This document shows, piece after piece, positions 1 through 8,039 of a DNA stretch of 64,000 nt; the stretch's first letter is position 1, and every line of letters starts with the position of its first letter. The stretch is from Helicobacteraceae bacterium. Lineage in GTDB: Bacteria; Campylobacterota; Campylobacteria; Campylobacterales; Sulfurimonadaceae. The position numbers and the translations under genes were made by a program. Below the pieces are notes generated by a model. The model was not told where the DNA came from. It saw only the letters and a list, made by a program, of their open reading frames with translations, and searched no databases. The stretch is taken from contig JAMOSG010000034.1 of NCBI GenBank assembly GCA_027063225.1, positions 41,737 to 105,736 of the forward strand. The letters run 5' to 3'.

Positions 1-175
1 AACATTTTTTCGTGATGGGCATATGGCACGAAACGATGGTAACAGTGTAGATTTAGATGTAGAAACAACAGAGATGAGTAAAAACTCTGTTATGTTTAAT
101 GCATTAGTACAAGCAATGAAAAAAGATAGTTTAATTTTTAAAAATGTAATCGATGCTTCATCGAAATTAAATTAG
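1..175 (+). CDS. flgB: Flagellar basal-body rod protein FlgB, C-terminal end (partial)
   Basis: The window opens inside this gene; codons run in frame from base 2 to the TAG at 173-175. The visible 57 residues contain the DGNSVDLDVE stretch and the closing helix (MSKNSVMFNALVQAM) typical of the C-terminal end of proximal rod protein FlgB. FlgB forms part of the rod of the basal body in the periplasm. It is followed after 9 bases by flgC and then fliE, the usual rod-gene order. The start, promoter and N-terminal half lie outside the window. Confidence 0.9.
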   Translation, partial: TFFRDGHMARNDGNSVDLDVETTEMSKNSVMFNALVQAMKKDSLIFKNVIDASSKLN

Positions 176-184
176 GATTAGTAA

Positions 185-679
185 ATGAGTAACTTTTTAA
201 GTAGTTTTGATATTAGTGGTTATGGGCTCTCTGCTCAGAGAGTTCGTGTAAATACAATCTCTAGTAATATCGCCAATGCTCAAACAACAAGAACAGCAGA
301 GGGTGGGCCATACCGCCGTAAAGAGGTTGTTTTTAAAGAGATAGGTTTTAATGAGACTTTTAATGAGGCTATTGCAAAAACTACAAACTCTCTTGGTTAC
401 TCAGATCCTCTTAGTGAAGGAACTATGGGGGAAAAACCTATTCCAGCTGTTTCAACTGTTTTAGTAGATAAAATAGTGCGTGATGACTCAAAACCAAAAA
501 TGAAATTTGAGCCAAATCACCCAGATGCAGATGCAAATGGCTATGTTGCATATCCAAATATTAATCCTGTTGTAGAAATGGCCGATCTAGTAGAAGCAAC
601 AAGATCGTACCAAGCAAATGTTGCCGCATTTGAGAGTGCAAAAAATATGGCAAATAGTGCAATATCTTTGATACAATAA
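185..679 (+). CDS. flgC: Flagellar basal-body rod protein FlgC
   Basis: A 164-residue proximal rod protein, a usual length for FlgC. The N-terminus has the flagellar rod/hook signature (SSFDISGYGLSAQRVRVNTIS followed by SNIANA) at about residues 5-31, and the C-terminus has the conserved helix with EMADLVEATRSYQANVAAFE at about 131-150. Both helices pack in the rod coiled coil. It is secreted by the flagellar type III apparatus without a cleaved signal. It lies 9 bases after flgB and 19 before fliE, so the three are probably co-transcribed. Confidence 0.97.
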   Translation: MSNFLSSFDISGYGLSAQRVRVNTISSNIANAQTTRTAEGGPYRRKEVVFKEIGFNETFNEAIAKTTNSLGYSDPLSEGTMGEKPIPAVSTVLVDKIVRDDSKPKMKFEPNHPDADANGYVAYPNINPVVEMADLVEATRSYQANVAAFESAKNMANSAISLIQ

Positions 680-698
680 AACTTGAGGTAATAAATAG

Positions 699-1004
699 AT
701 GGATTCAATTAAAGGTTTAAGCACAACATCTACTGCTGATCTACTAAAGAAAAAAAGTAGTATAGATACAGCACAAAGTGGTGGTGCAAACTTTGCCGAC
801 TCTTTAAAATCTGCTTTAAATGAAGTAAATGATATGCAAGAAAAATCACAAGAAGCGATGGCTGATATTGCAACTGGTCAAGTAAAAGATTTACACCAAG
901 CTGCCCTCGCTATCGATAAAGCAGAGATTAGTATGAAACTAATGTTAGAGATTCGCAACAAAGCACTCAATGCCTATAAAGAACTAGGAAGAACACAACT
1001 CTAA
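699..1004 (+). CDS. fliE: Flagellar hook-basal body complex protein FliE
   Basis: A 101-residue small protein with the FliE core: a FADSLKSALNEVNDMQ helix near residues 32-47 and the C-terminal segment with LHQAALAIDKAEISMKLMLE then IRNKALNAYKEL. FliE links the MS ring to the rod and is an early export substrate. It follows flgB-flgC, and the next gene, a penicillin-binding protein, begins 3 bases after its stop. This is the order known from Helicobacter and Campylobacter (flgB, flgC, fliE, pbp). Confidence 0.96.
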   Translation: MDSIKGLSTTSTADLLKKKSSIDTAQSGGANFADSLKSALNEVNDMQEKSQEAMADIATGQVKDLHQAALAIDKAEISMKLMLEIRNKALNAYKELGRTQL

Positions 1005-1007
1005 ATT

Positions 1008-2795
1008 TTGCAAGAAAATCAATTTAATAACCAAACTGAAGTTCATGATAAAAATAGCAAAATTGTTGCTATTTTTATGCTTATTGTTGTTATTTTTATA
1101 ATCTTTTTATTTGCAATGCTCTTTAGTGTTGTAAAACCCAGAGAACTTCCTAGTATTGCTGCAAAATATATATCAAAAGCTCAACGAGGTAGTATTGTTA
1201 GTGCTGATGGTTACACTCTTGCAACCTCTAAAAAACTTTACAAAATGGTGGTAGATAACCGCTTTATTGACCCACAAAAAGAGGAACTTTTTTTATCTTT
1301 AGTAAGTATTTACTCTAAAATTTCTGTAGAAGAATTAAGAACTAGACTACACAGAAGAAGAGGAAATGTTGTTCTTAGTTATAGTGTTGCACAAAAAGAG
1401 GCAAAATATCTCAAACGTCTCACATATGAGCTCCAACGTCTTCATGTTTTTAAAAGAATCAAAGACCCAAAAACAGGTATTTTAATGCTCCATGGTCTTA
1501 GTGTACGTGAAAGTGGAGAGAGTCGCCTCTACCCTTATGGAAACCTTCTTACTCCTATTATTGGCTATCCTCATAAAATAGAGATAAATAACTATACAAC
1601 AGTAGAAGGAATCAAAGGACTTGAGAAAAAATTTAATGAAGAGCTTTTCGCTCAACAAGATGCAAAAAAAATTGGTCCACGCGATGCCAATGGCTACATT
1701 ATACTTAATTCAAAAAGTGATACAAAACGGCAAATAAATGGTGTAGATATTCATTTAACAATCCCTGTATCTTTACAATTTAAAATTGAACATATGTTAG
1801 ATGAGATGAAACAATACATTGGTGCTAAAGAGATTATGATAGCTATTATGGATATAAAAACATCCAATATTTTAGCACTTGCTAGTTCTAATCGCTACCT
1901 TCCAAAACATATTAGAAGGAGTGATTATCCCTCTTTACGTAGTGGTATGACCGAGTATAGTTTTGAACCAGGAAGTGTTATTAAGCCTATCACTTTCTCA
2001 CTTCTTTTAGATAAAGGGCTTATCAACCCTTACGATTTAGTCAATGCTCACAATGGACGTTATAGAATTGGACGTAAAATTATTACAGATGAGCACCGTT
2101 TTGATTGGATTAGTGCTGAAAATATTATTGTTTACTCATCCAATATTGGTATAGCACAACTTGCACAAAAACTCTCAGGGTATGAGTTTTACCAAGGGCT
2201 TTTAGACTTTGGATTTGCTCAAAAATCTACACCAGATTTAATCTATGAAAGAAAAGGTTCCATTCCAGACCAAACACGTCTAAACAATGAACTTTATAAA
2301 GCAACAACCTCTTATGGTTATGGACTTAGAGTAAATCTTATGCAACTTATTCGTGCTTATAGTGTTTTTAACAATAATGGAGCAATGCTTACACCAAGAA
2401 TTGTAGATTACTTTGTAGATGCTAAAGGGAAAAAAGAGTACATTCCACCTCAAGAACCACTACAAGTTATTAAACCCTCAACTGCACAACGTGTAAAAAA
2501 AGTTCTTATTAAAACTGTTTTAAAAGGGACAGGAAAAAAAGCGATAACTCCAGGTTTAGAGATAGGTGGAAAAACAGGAACAGCCCATAAAGTTGAAAAA
2601 GGAAAATATATATCAAAATACAACACAACTTTTATGGGATTTGCAAACGATGCAAAACACCGCTACACAATTGGTGTAGTAGTAATTGAACCAACTATTA
2701 GCCAATTTGCCTCAAAAACAGCAGTACCAACTTTTAAAAAAGCGGTGGAGATTATGATTGAAGAGGGGTATTTACACCCACAAATTATCAAGTAA
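1008..2795 (+). CDS. ftsI: Class B penicillin-binding protein (FtsI/PBP2-type peptidoglycan transpeptidase)
   Basis: A 595-residue membrane-anchored transpeptidase that cross-links peptidoglycan in the periplasm. One hydrophobic segment at about residues 20-43 anchors it. A PBP dimerisation domain follows (AQRGSIVSADG near 58-68). The catalytic domain has the nucleophile motif S323-V-I-K326, the S377-S-N379 motif and the K522-T-G524 motif. The start is TTG three bases after the fliE stop, which implies translational coupling. Its 3' end overlaps convergent panC by 24 bases. Synteny with fliE favours the divisome enzyme FtsI; the elongation-type PBP2 is the alternative. Confidence 0.9.
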   Translation: MQENQFNNQTEVHDKNSKIVAIFMLIVVIFIIFLFAMLFSVVKPRELPSIAAKYISKAQRGSIVSADGYTLATSKKLYKMVVDNRFIDPQKEELFLSLVSIYSKISVEELRTRLHRRRGNVVLSYSVAQKEAKYLKRLTYELQRLHVFKRIKDPKTGILMLHGLSVRESGESRLYPYGNLLTPIIGYPHKIEINNYTTVEGIKGLEKKFNEELFAQQDAKKIGPRDANGYIILNSKSDTKRQINGVDIHLTIPVSLQFKIEHMLDEMKQYIGAKEIMIAIMDIKTSNILALASSNRYLPKHIRRSDYPSLRSGMTEYSFEPGSVIKPITFSLLLDKGLINPYDLVNAHNGRYRIGRKIITDEHRFDWISAENIIVYSSNIGIAQLAQKLSGYEFYQGLLDFGFAQKSTPDLIYERKGSIPDQTRLNNELYKATTSYGYGLRVNLMQLIRAYSVFNNNGAMLTPRIVDYFVDAKGKKEYIPPQEPLQVIKPSTAQRVKKVLIKTVLKGTGKKAITPGLEIGGKTGTAHKVEKGKYISKYNTTFMGFANDAKHRYTIGVVVIEPTISQFASKTAVPTFKKAVEIMIEEGYLHPQIIK

Positions 2796-3593
2796 ACGTG
2801 TTGTACCAACAATAGCCTCTACAAGTACAATGCTCTTTGCAACTTCCACCTCTTTAATATACTCAAAATCTCTATTTAAAATCTCTACGTAAACTATCTC
2901 TAATGGTTCTAAATGTTTACGCATTTGTGTTTTAATCTCCTCTACATCAACAACCCCTTGTTTAATAAGGTTTGATGCCAAATAGAGTGAAGATGAAATT
3001 TTTAAAGCCTCTTTTCTTTGCTCTTGCGTTAAATAAACATTGCGGCTACTAAGAGCAAGGCCATCTTTTTCACGTACAGTATCTACTGCTACTATCTCTA
3101 CACTCATAAACATCTGTTTTACCATGAGTGTTATAAGATTGAGTTGTTGTGCATCTTTTTTTCCAAAATAAGCACGCGTTGGGCTTACAATATTTAAAAG
3201 TTTCATAACAACTGTTAAAACACCATTAAAATGCCCTGGACGACTATGCCCTTCAAGAGTGTAGCCCCTTACATTTGGTGCAACTACCCTTACCTCATCA
3301 TCTGTGTACATATCTTCAACTTGAGGGAAAAACAACACATCTACACCACTTATTTGGCAGATTTTTTTATCACTCTCATCTTTACGTGGATATTTTTCTA
3401 AATCTTCTCCTGCTAAAAATTGTGTAGGATTTACAAATATAGAAACCACAACAATATCATTTTGTGTTCGTGCATTTTTAATAAGTGAAATATGCCCATC
3501 GTGCAATGCCCCCATAGTTGGCACAAAACCAACACTCCCTTTTTGCTCTTTTAGATAATTTTTTAGTTCACGTGGATTGGAGATAATCTTCAT
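2772..3593 (-). CDS. panC: Pantothenate synthetase PanC
   Basis: A 273-residue ATP-dependent ligase that joins pantoate and beta-alanine to make pantothenate, the coenzyme A precursor. It has the adenylyl-transferase signatures PTMGALHDGH (HxGH type) near residues 25-34 and LSSRNVYL near 181-188, plus the FVNPTQF and YFGKKDAQQL substrate loops. It is transcribed against the penicillin-binding protein gene and overlaps its 3' end by 24 bases. Upstream is a 57-base divergent intergenic region shared with prfB. Confidence 0.96.
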   Translation of the reverse strand: MKIISNPRELKNYLKEQKGSVGFVPTMGALHDGHISLIKNARTQNDIVVVSIFVNPTQFLAGEDLEKYPRKDESDKKICQISGVDVLFFPQVEDMYTDDEVRVVAPNVRGYTLEGHSRPGHFNGVLTVVMKLLNIVSPTRAYFGKKDAQQLNLITLMVKQMFMSVEIVAVDTVREKDGLALSSRNVYLTQEQRKEALKISSSLYLASNLIKQGVVDVEEIKTQMRKHLEPLEIVYVEILNRDFEYIKEVEVAKSIVLVEAIVGTTRLLDNLWV

Positions 3594-3650
3594 TTTAAGC
3601 CTCTATTACATATAATTGCGAAATTATACACTATGTAGGATAGAAAAAAG

Positions 3651-4748
3651 ATGGATAATTACGAATATACAGAACTGCTTAAAGATATATCACTCAAAAT
3701 GGAAAATATTACAGGTGTTGTTGAACCACAAAAAATTCAAACAAGACTTGATGAAATTGAAAAGTTAGAAAATGATCCTGAATTTTGGAATGATGCTACA
3801 AATGCTGCAAAAATTCAAAAAGAGAAAACTCAACTTGAGAGAAAACTCCAAAAGTATCAAGAAGCAAAAAGTGCCGTAGATGATGCCATAGAGCTTTATG
3901 AGATGGCAAAAGAGGAGAATGATGAAGAGTCTATCCAAGCACTTTTTGATGATGCACCATCACTTCAAGAGTCTATTCGTGCTATGGAAATAGAAGTGCT
4001 TTTAAGTGGTGAGAGTGATGCAAACAATGCTATTTTATCTATCCACCCTGGTGCTGGAGGAACAGAGTCGCAAGATTGGGCAAGTATGCTACTTCGTATG
4101 TATAAACGCTGGGCGGAGAGACGTGGATTTAAAGTGGAGCTTTTAGACTACCAAGCTGGGGAAGAAGCGGGGATTAAAGATGTTTCTATTTTGGTAAAAG
4201 GGGAAAATGCCTATGGGTATTTAAAAGTAGAAAATGGGATCCACCGCCTTGTTAGAATCTCACCATTTGACTCTAACGCAAAACGCCACACCTCTTTTAG
4301 CTCTGTTATGGTTTCACCTGAGATTGATGATGATATTGACATCGTTATAGAAGATAAAGATATCCGCATAGATACATACCGCGCTAGTGGTGCTGGTGGG
4401 CAACATGTCAATAAAACAGAAAGTGCTATTCGTATAACGCATATACCAACTGGTGTAGTTGTGCAGTGTCAAAACGATAGAAGTCAGCACAAAAACAAAG
4501 CAACAGCACTAAAAATGTTAAAATCTCGCCTTTACGAGTTAGAACTTGAAGAGCAAAAAGCAAAAGAAGCGGGTGTTGCAAAAAGTGAGATTGGTTGGGG
4601 GCATCAAATTCGCTCTTATGTAATGCAACCTTACCAACAAGTAAAAGATACACGCAGCAACGAAGCATACTCAAATGTAAGTGGTATTTTAGATGGAGAT
4701 ATAGATAAAGTGATTGAAGATGTTTTAATTGCGCAAAATAAAGGATAA
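3651..4748 (+). CDS. prfB: Peptide chain release factor 2
   Basis: A 365-residue release factor. It carries the class-2 tripeptide SPF in the [15 protein letters not shown] segment, which recognises UGA/UAA in the A site, and the GGQ peptidyl-hydrolysis motif in [16 protein letters not shown]. The reading frame is continuous from the ATG at 3651, so the autoregulatory programmed frameshift seen in many RF2 genes is absent. A long hairpin (4744-4774) immediately after the stop probably terminates transcription. Confidence 0.97.
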   Translation: MDNYEYTELLKDISLKMENITGVVEPQKIQTRLDEIEKLENDPEFWNDATNAAKIQKEKTQLERKLQKYQEAKSAVDDAIELYEMAKEENDEESIQALFDDAPSLQESIRAMEIEVLLSGESDANNAILSIHPGAGGTESQDWASMLLRMYKRWAERRGFKVELLDYQAGEEAGIKDVSILVKGENAYGYLKVENGIHRLVRISPFDSNAKRHTSFSSVMVSPEIDDDIDIVIEDKDIRIDTYRASGAGGQHVNKTESAIRITHIPTGVVVQCQNDRSQHKNKATALKMLKSRLYELELEEQKAKEAGVAKSEIGWGHQIRSYVMQPYQQVKDTRSNEAYSNVSGILDGDIDKVIEDVLIAQNKG

Positions 4749-4774
4749 TGCAGCATTTTAAATGCTACATTATC
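4744..4774. terminator. Hairpin between convergent prfB and the lipoprotein gene
   Basis: The outer arms GATAATG (4744-4750) and CATTATC (4768-4774) pair, and the inner arms AGCATTT (4752-4758) and AAATGCT (4760-4766) pair around one base, with a C/A mismatch between the two stems. It starts within the prfB stop region and ends one base before the stop codon of the convergent gene. It is probably a bidirectional terminator. Confidence 0.7.
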
Positions 4775-4775
4775 T

Positions 4776-6716
4776 TTACTCATTTAAAGGTAAATCAGTT
4801 ACACGAACTTTTTGTACTACAGTTTGTTGAGTTTCACCCTCTAATGTAAATTTAATAACTAAACTATTATCAATATACTGGATTGTTAAGTCTGTATCTT
4901 CTGTTACACCATCAAATCCAGAGTCATTATTACTGTCTCCTGCGATTGTTCCACATACTCCATCTGGATCATTCGCTTCATCACAAGAGATATGATAGTC
5001 TGTTCTTGGATCAGCTGTTACTTTAATAAATCCATCACTATCTATTGTATATGTTCCAAACTCTGTTCTATTGATAGAATCATCATTTAATGTAGAATTT
5101 ACATCACTCATATTTCCATCTACATACATATAATTCCCATTTCCATCCAATGTCATAAATGTGTAGAGTTCACCATTAAAACTTGCCCAAGTACCAATTT
5201 CTGGATGTTCTTGTGTTGGTACAAGTTTTGTAGCAGTTACAGTATCATCTTCAGGTGTAGATAGTGCTAATGTTGGAGGTGTTTTATCTTCATATGTTCC
5301 TGTAACACCCACTGCACTATCTTCTCCATTTGTATTTACAATTGGTGTAGCATTAGCAAAAGAACCATCCATTGTTGGTGTATACATTCCAACTTCCACT
5401 CCACCCAATTGTCCACCATCACCTAAAACTTGTTGTGTCATAAAATATTGATTATTTGGCATAATCACAAGTAAAGTTCCAAAAGCAGCATTATCCTCTG
5501 GAAGTACCCATGTTCCAACTAAAGGATTACTAGGTGCTTGTGCAATATCACTTACTTCTGTATCTGTTTGAATTTGAGTTGTATCACTAGTTTGAAAAAG
5601 ATTTAATTGTGTTTCTAAAGCAGTTCCAATAGCTTTTAAATCTGGATTTATAGATGCTTTTAAAAGTGCTATTTCATCTTCTAATGATAAAGGAGCTGTC
5701 GTACTAAAATCATTTTCTTCTAATAATGCAGCAATAGCATCTATTAATGTTGTAGCATCTGTGCTTGTTGTATCGCCAGATAAATCTAAAAGATTTTGTG
5801 CTTCAAGTTCTGCAGAATCCAACGATGTAATATCATCAAATGAAACAGTTGTTTCATCCCCATCAATAATCTTTGTTTTAATCTCATTTTGCATTAAACG
5901 AACTTTTGTACCTAACTCTTTTGTACTCGTTACTCCATTGGCTGCTAATGTTCTTACTTGTTGCATCAACTCTTTTGTTGCAGTTGCAACATCACTATCT
6001 GGTGCAATCTTATCTACAGCACCATCTAAAGAATCAACATCTCCAGCTTTTAAATCTTTTGCAATATTAGCATAAATTGATTCAACAGAAGCATTATTTG
6101 CATTTGCTAATACTTCAGCACTTTTTTGAAGTTCTAATGCAGCACTTAAAAGTTCTGGTTTTGTTTGTGATAAAGCAATAGGATCAGCAAAAAGATCTGT
6201 ATCAGCATCTAAACCTAAAAGAGTTTTTACACTTGATTGTGCGTCTGTTAACGAAGTACCTTCTTCTACCATAGCCTGAACCATAGCAGTTATTGGTGTT
6301 ATATTTGTTTGCTCATCTGAACTAAATGGAGAAGTTAATTTTCCAGTAAATGGTGCATTTGTATCTACATCATATCCACCATATACAAGTAAAGGTGCTG
6401 TATCAAATCCACTATCTTCTTGTTGTGTAGCAGTAATTTCTAAAGAATACTTTCCATCTTTATCTGTTGTGGTTGTTGGTTCTGTTGTATCTTGACAAAT
6501 ATTATCTTGATTTAAATCTAAACAAACTGTCGCATAAGCTAAATAACCATCTACAGCATTTCCCACTGTTGAAATAGATTCAACTGCAGAATTTGTTGTA
6601 TCTGAAACTGTATTTGTTGTATCATCAGATGAACTACTCCCACACCCACTCATACCTAAAAGTAAAGCAGTAGTTAAAGAAAGCATTGAACCTTTTAAAA
6701 TATAATTTTTCATCAT
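4776..6716 (-). CDS. Large surface lipoprotein with lipocalin-like C-terminal repeats, function unknown
   Basis: A 646-residue acidic protein. A lipoprotein signal peptide ends in LLLGMSGC with the lipidated Cys at about residue 25, then a Ser/Thr/Asp-rich linker. Near residues 50-100 is a carboxypeptidase-regulatory-like segment (VDGYLAYATVCLDLNQDN, then DKDGKYSL), a theme seen in exported proteins of marine proteobacteria. The middle is helical and low in complexity. The C-terminal part holds two related beta-rich units, each starting P-x-[VI]-G-T-W and continuing to an NNQYFM or GNGNYMYV strand, which suggests internal duplication. I do not recognise a specific function; it could be an adhesin or matrix protein. 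Confidence 0.8.
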   Translation of the reverse strand: MMKNYILKGSMLSLTTALLLGMSGCGSSSSDDTTNTVSDTTNSAVESISTVGNAVDGYLAYATVCLDLNQDNICQDTTEPTTTTDKDGKYSLEITATQQEDSGFDTAPLLVYGGYDVDTNAPFTGKLTSPFSSDEQTNITPITAMVQAMVEEGTSLTDAQSSVKTLLGLDADTDLFADPIALSQTKPELLSAALELQKSAEVLANANNASVESIYANIAKDLKAGDVDSLDGAVDKIAPDSDVATATKELMQQVRTLAANGVTSTKELGTKVRLMQNEIKTKIIDGDETTVSFDDITSLDSAELEAQNLLDLSGDTTSTDATTLIDAIAALLEENDFSTTAPLSLEDEIALLKASINPDLKAIGTALETQLNLFQTSDTTQIQTDTEVSDIAQAPSNPLVGTWVLPEDNAAFGTLLVIMPNNQYFMTQQVLGDGGQLGGVEVGMYTPTMDGSFANATPIVNTNGEDSAVGVTGTYEDKTPPTLALSTPEDDTVTATKLVPTQEHPEIGTWASFNGELYTFMTLDGNGNYMYVDGNMSDVNSTLNDDSINRTEFGTYTIDSDGFIKVTADPRTDYHISCDEANDPDGVCGTIAGDSNNDSGFDGVTEDTDLTIQYIDNSLVIKFTLEGETQQTVVQKVRVTDLPLNE

Positions 6717-6821
6717 TTATCCTTTGTAATAGTAAATTGTACTTCTATTATCTTACTACCACAAACATTAACAAAAGATAAAAAAACAAATTTAAAAGCT
6801 AATAATTAATAATTTTTTTTG

Positions 6822-7460
6822 TTATTTAATAAACTCTTCATATTCAAAGCTAGTTATATTTAAATAAATTTTTCCTTTTTTTTCTAAAAGACGTTTATCC
6901 CCTTCTTTAAGGGCTTTTTGAAATCTCTTTTGTACTTTTTCATACTTTTTTGGTTTTAAATTTTGTTTTTTTAGAAACTTCTTTAAAGAGATAATTTCCT
7001 CTTTTTGCTCCACTATTTCAGTATCGAAAGATTCTTCAATCTCTGTTTCTACTATAGAAGGCTGTTGTAATAAAACTTGCTCTTTAAAGCTATTTAAAAT
7101 CGATTTTAGCTGCTCATCTTTTTGCTTATAAATCTGTTCAATCTTTTGACGCTCTTCTATAAGAATTTGCTCTTTTTGTTCACGTAAAAGACGAATCTCA
7201 TCCTCTTGTTTTTGAAGCTTTTGTTGTAAAAAAGCGTTTTGTTCCTCTAAAAATTTAAAATACTTCTCATCTGCAGAATATGGCAAGTGCATCTGTGTTG
7301 GTTTTGCCTTTTTTGTTGCTTGTTGCTCATCTACAAGAACATACTTCACACCCTCTTCTACAACACTCTCTAAAGAACCTCGACGAATTCTATTGTGAAT
7401 TGCCTCTTTTGAAATACCAAAAAACTCCGCTGCTTGGAGGATATTCATTTTTGTCATCAA
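6822..7460 (-). CDS. DNA-binding coiled-coil protein, function unknown
   Basis: A 212-residue protein. Residues 4-30 look like a MerR/excisionase-type helix-turn-helix (ILQAAEFFGISKEAIHNRIRRG) followed by a short wing. Residues about 65-125 form a strongly charged coiled coil rich in Q, E and K, and the C-terminal 60 residues are basic and helical. It lies 7 bases downstream of yajQ on the same strand, so the two are probably co-transcribed. It resembles KfrA-like or chromosome-organising small proteins only in architecture. The name is a description, not an assignment. Confidence 0.7.
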   Translation of the reverse strand: MMTKMNILQAAEFFGISKEAIHNRIRRGSLESVVEEGVKYVLVDEQQATKKAKPTQMHLPYSADEKYFKFLEEQNAFLQQKLQKQEDEIRLLREQKEQILIEERQKIEQIYKQKDEQLKSILNSFKEQVLLQQPSIVETEIEESFDTEIVEQKEEIISLKKFLKKQNLKPKKYEKVQKRFQKALKEGDKRLLEKKGKIYLNITSFEYEEFIK

Positions 7461-7467
7461 AAGACCC

Positions 7468-7971
7468 TTATCTCATATTTTCAAAAACTAAAGGTGCTTC
7501 CCACTCACCCTCTCTTACCATCTTAATAACTTTTTGCAAATCGTCTCTATTTTTTCCTTTAACGCGAATAGAGTCCCCCTCAATCTGTGCAGTAACTTTG
7601 AGTTTTAGTTTTTTAATCTCAGCAACAATCTTTTTTGCCTCTTTTGTTTCAATATAATCTACAATTTTAAAAGTTGCTTTACGTGTATTTCCACTTGCAT
7701 CTTCCACTTTTAACTCATCTAAAACTTTAGAAGAGAGCCCCTGTTTTAAAAGTTTTGCAATCACAATATCTTTTAGAGCATCTAACTTATTATCACTCGA
7801 CGCAACTAAAACAAGAGCCTTCTCTTTCTCTTTAAAGCTTACTTCATAAGGTGTTCCTTTAAAGTCATAACGGTTTGAAACTTCCCTATCTACTAAGTTT
7901 ATTGCATTTTTAAAAAGTTGCATATCTATTTTTGCAGTAATATCAAATGAGTGTTCTTTTGCCATCTTCAT
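7468..7971 (-). CDS. yajQ: YajQ family (UPF0234) nucleotide-binding protein
   Basis: A 167-residue protein of the usual length for the family, with the characteristic HSFDITAKIDMQ start, the NRYDFKGTP segment near residue 38 and the KLKVTAQIEGDSIRVKGK strand near 125. Members bind nucleotides, and in Xanthomonas a homologue is a c-di-GMP effector; whether that holds here is unknown. Translation may begin at the second Met (MAKEHSFD). The window also encodes a GGDEF-EAL protein, so a c-di-GMP link is possible but not shown. Confidence 0.92.
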   Translation of the reverse strand: MKMAKEHSFDITAKIDMQLFKNAINLVDREVSNRYDFKGTPYEVSFKEKEKALVLVASSDNKLDALKDIVIAKLLKQGLSSKVLDELKVEDASGNTRKATFKIVDYIETKEAKKIVAEIKKLKLKVTAQIEGDSIRVKGKNRDDLQKVIKMVREGEWEAPLVFENMR

Positions 7972-8039
7972 ACCCCTTTTTTAGAAAAAATTATAACTAA
8001 AATTAGATATACTATCAAATCAATATTTAGGTAAAAGTT

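Noticed and set aside
2772..2795. Convergent overlap of the penicillin-binding protein and panC as a possible misassembly
   Set aside because: Both protein ends look natural; short convergent overlaps are common in compact genomes.
3651..3760. Possible RF2 programmed frameshift at the start of prfB
   Set aside because: The frame is open from the ATG without an internal TGA, so no frameshift is needed.
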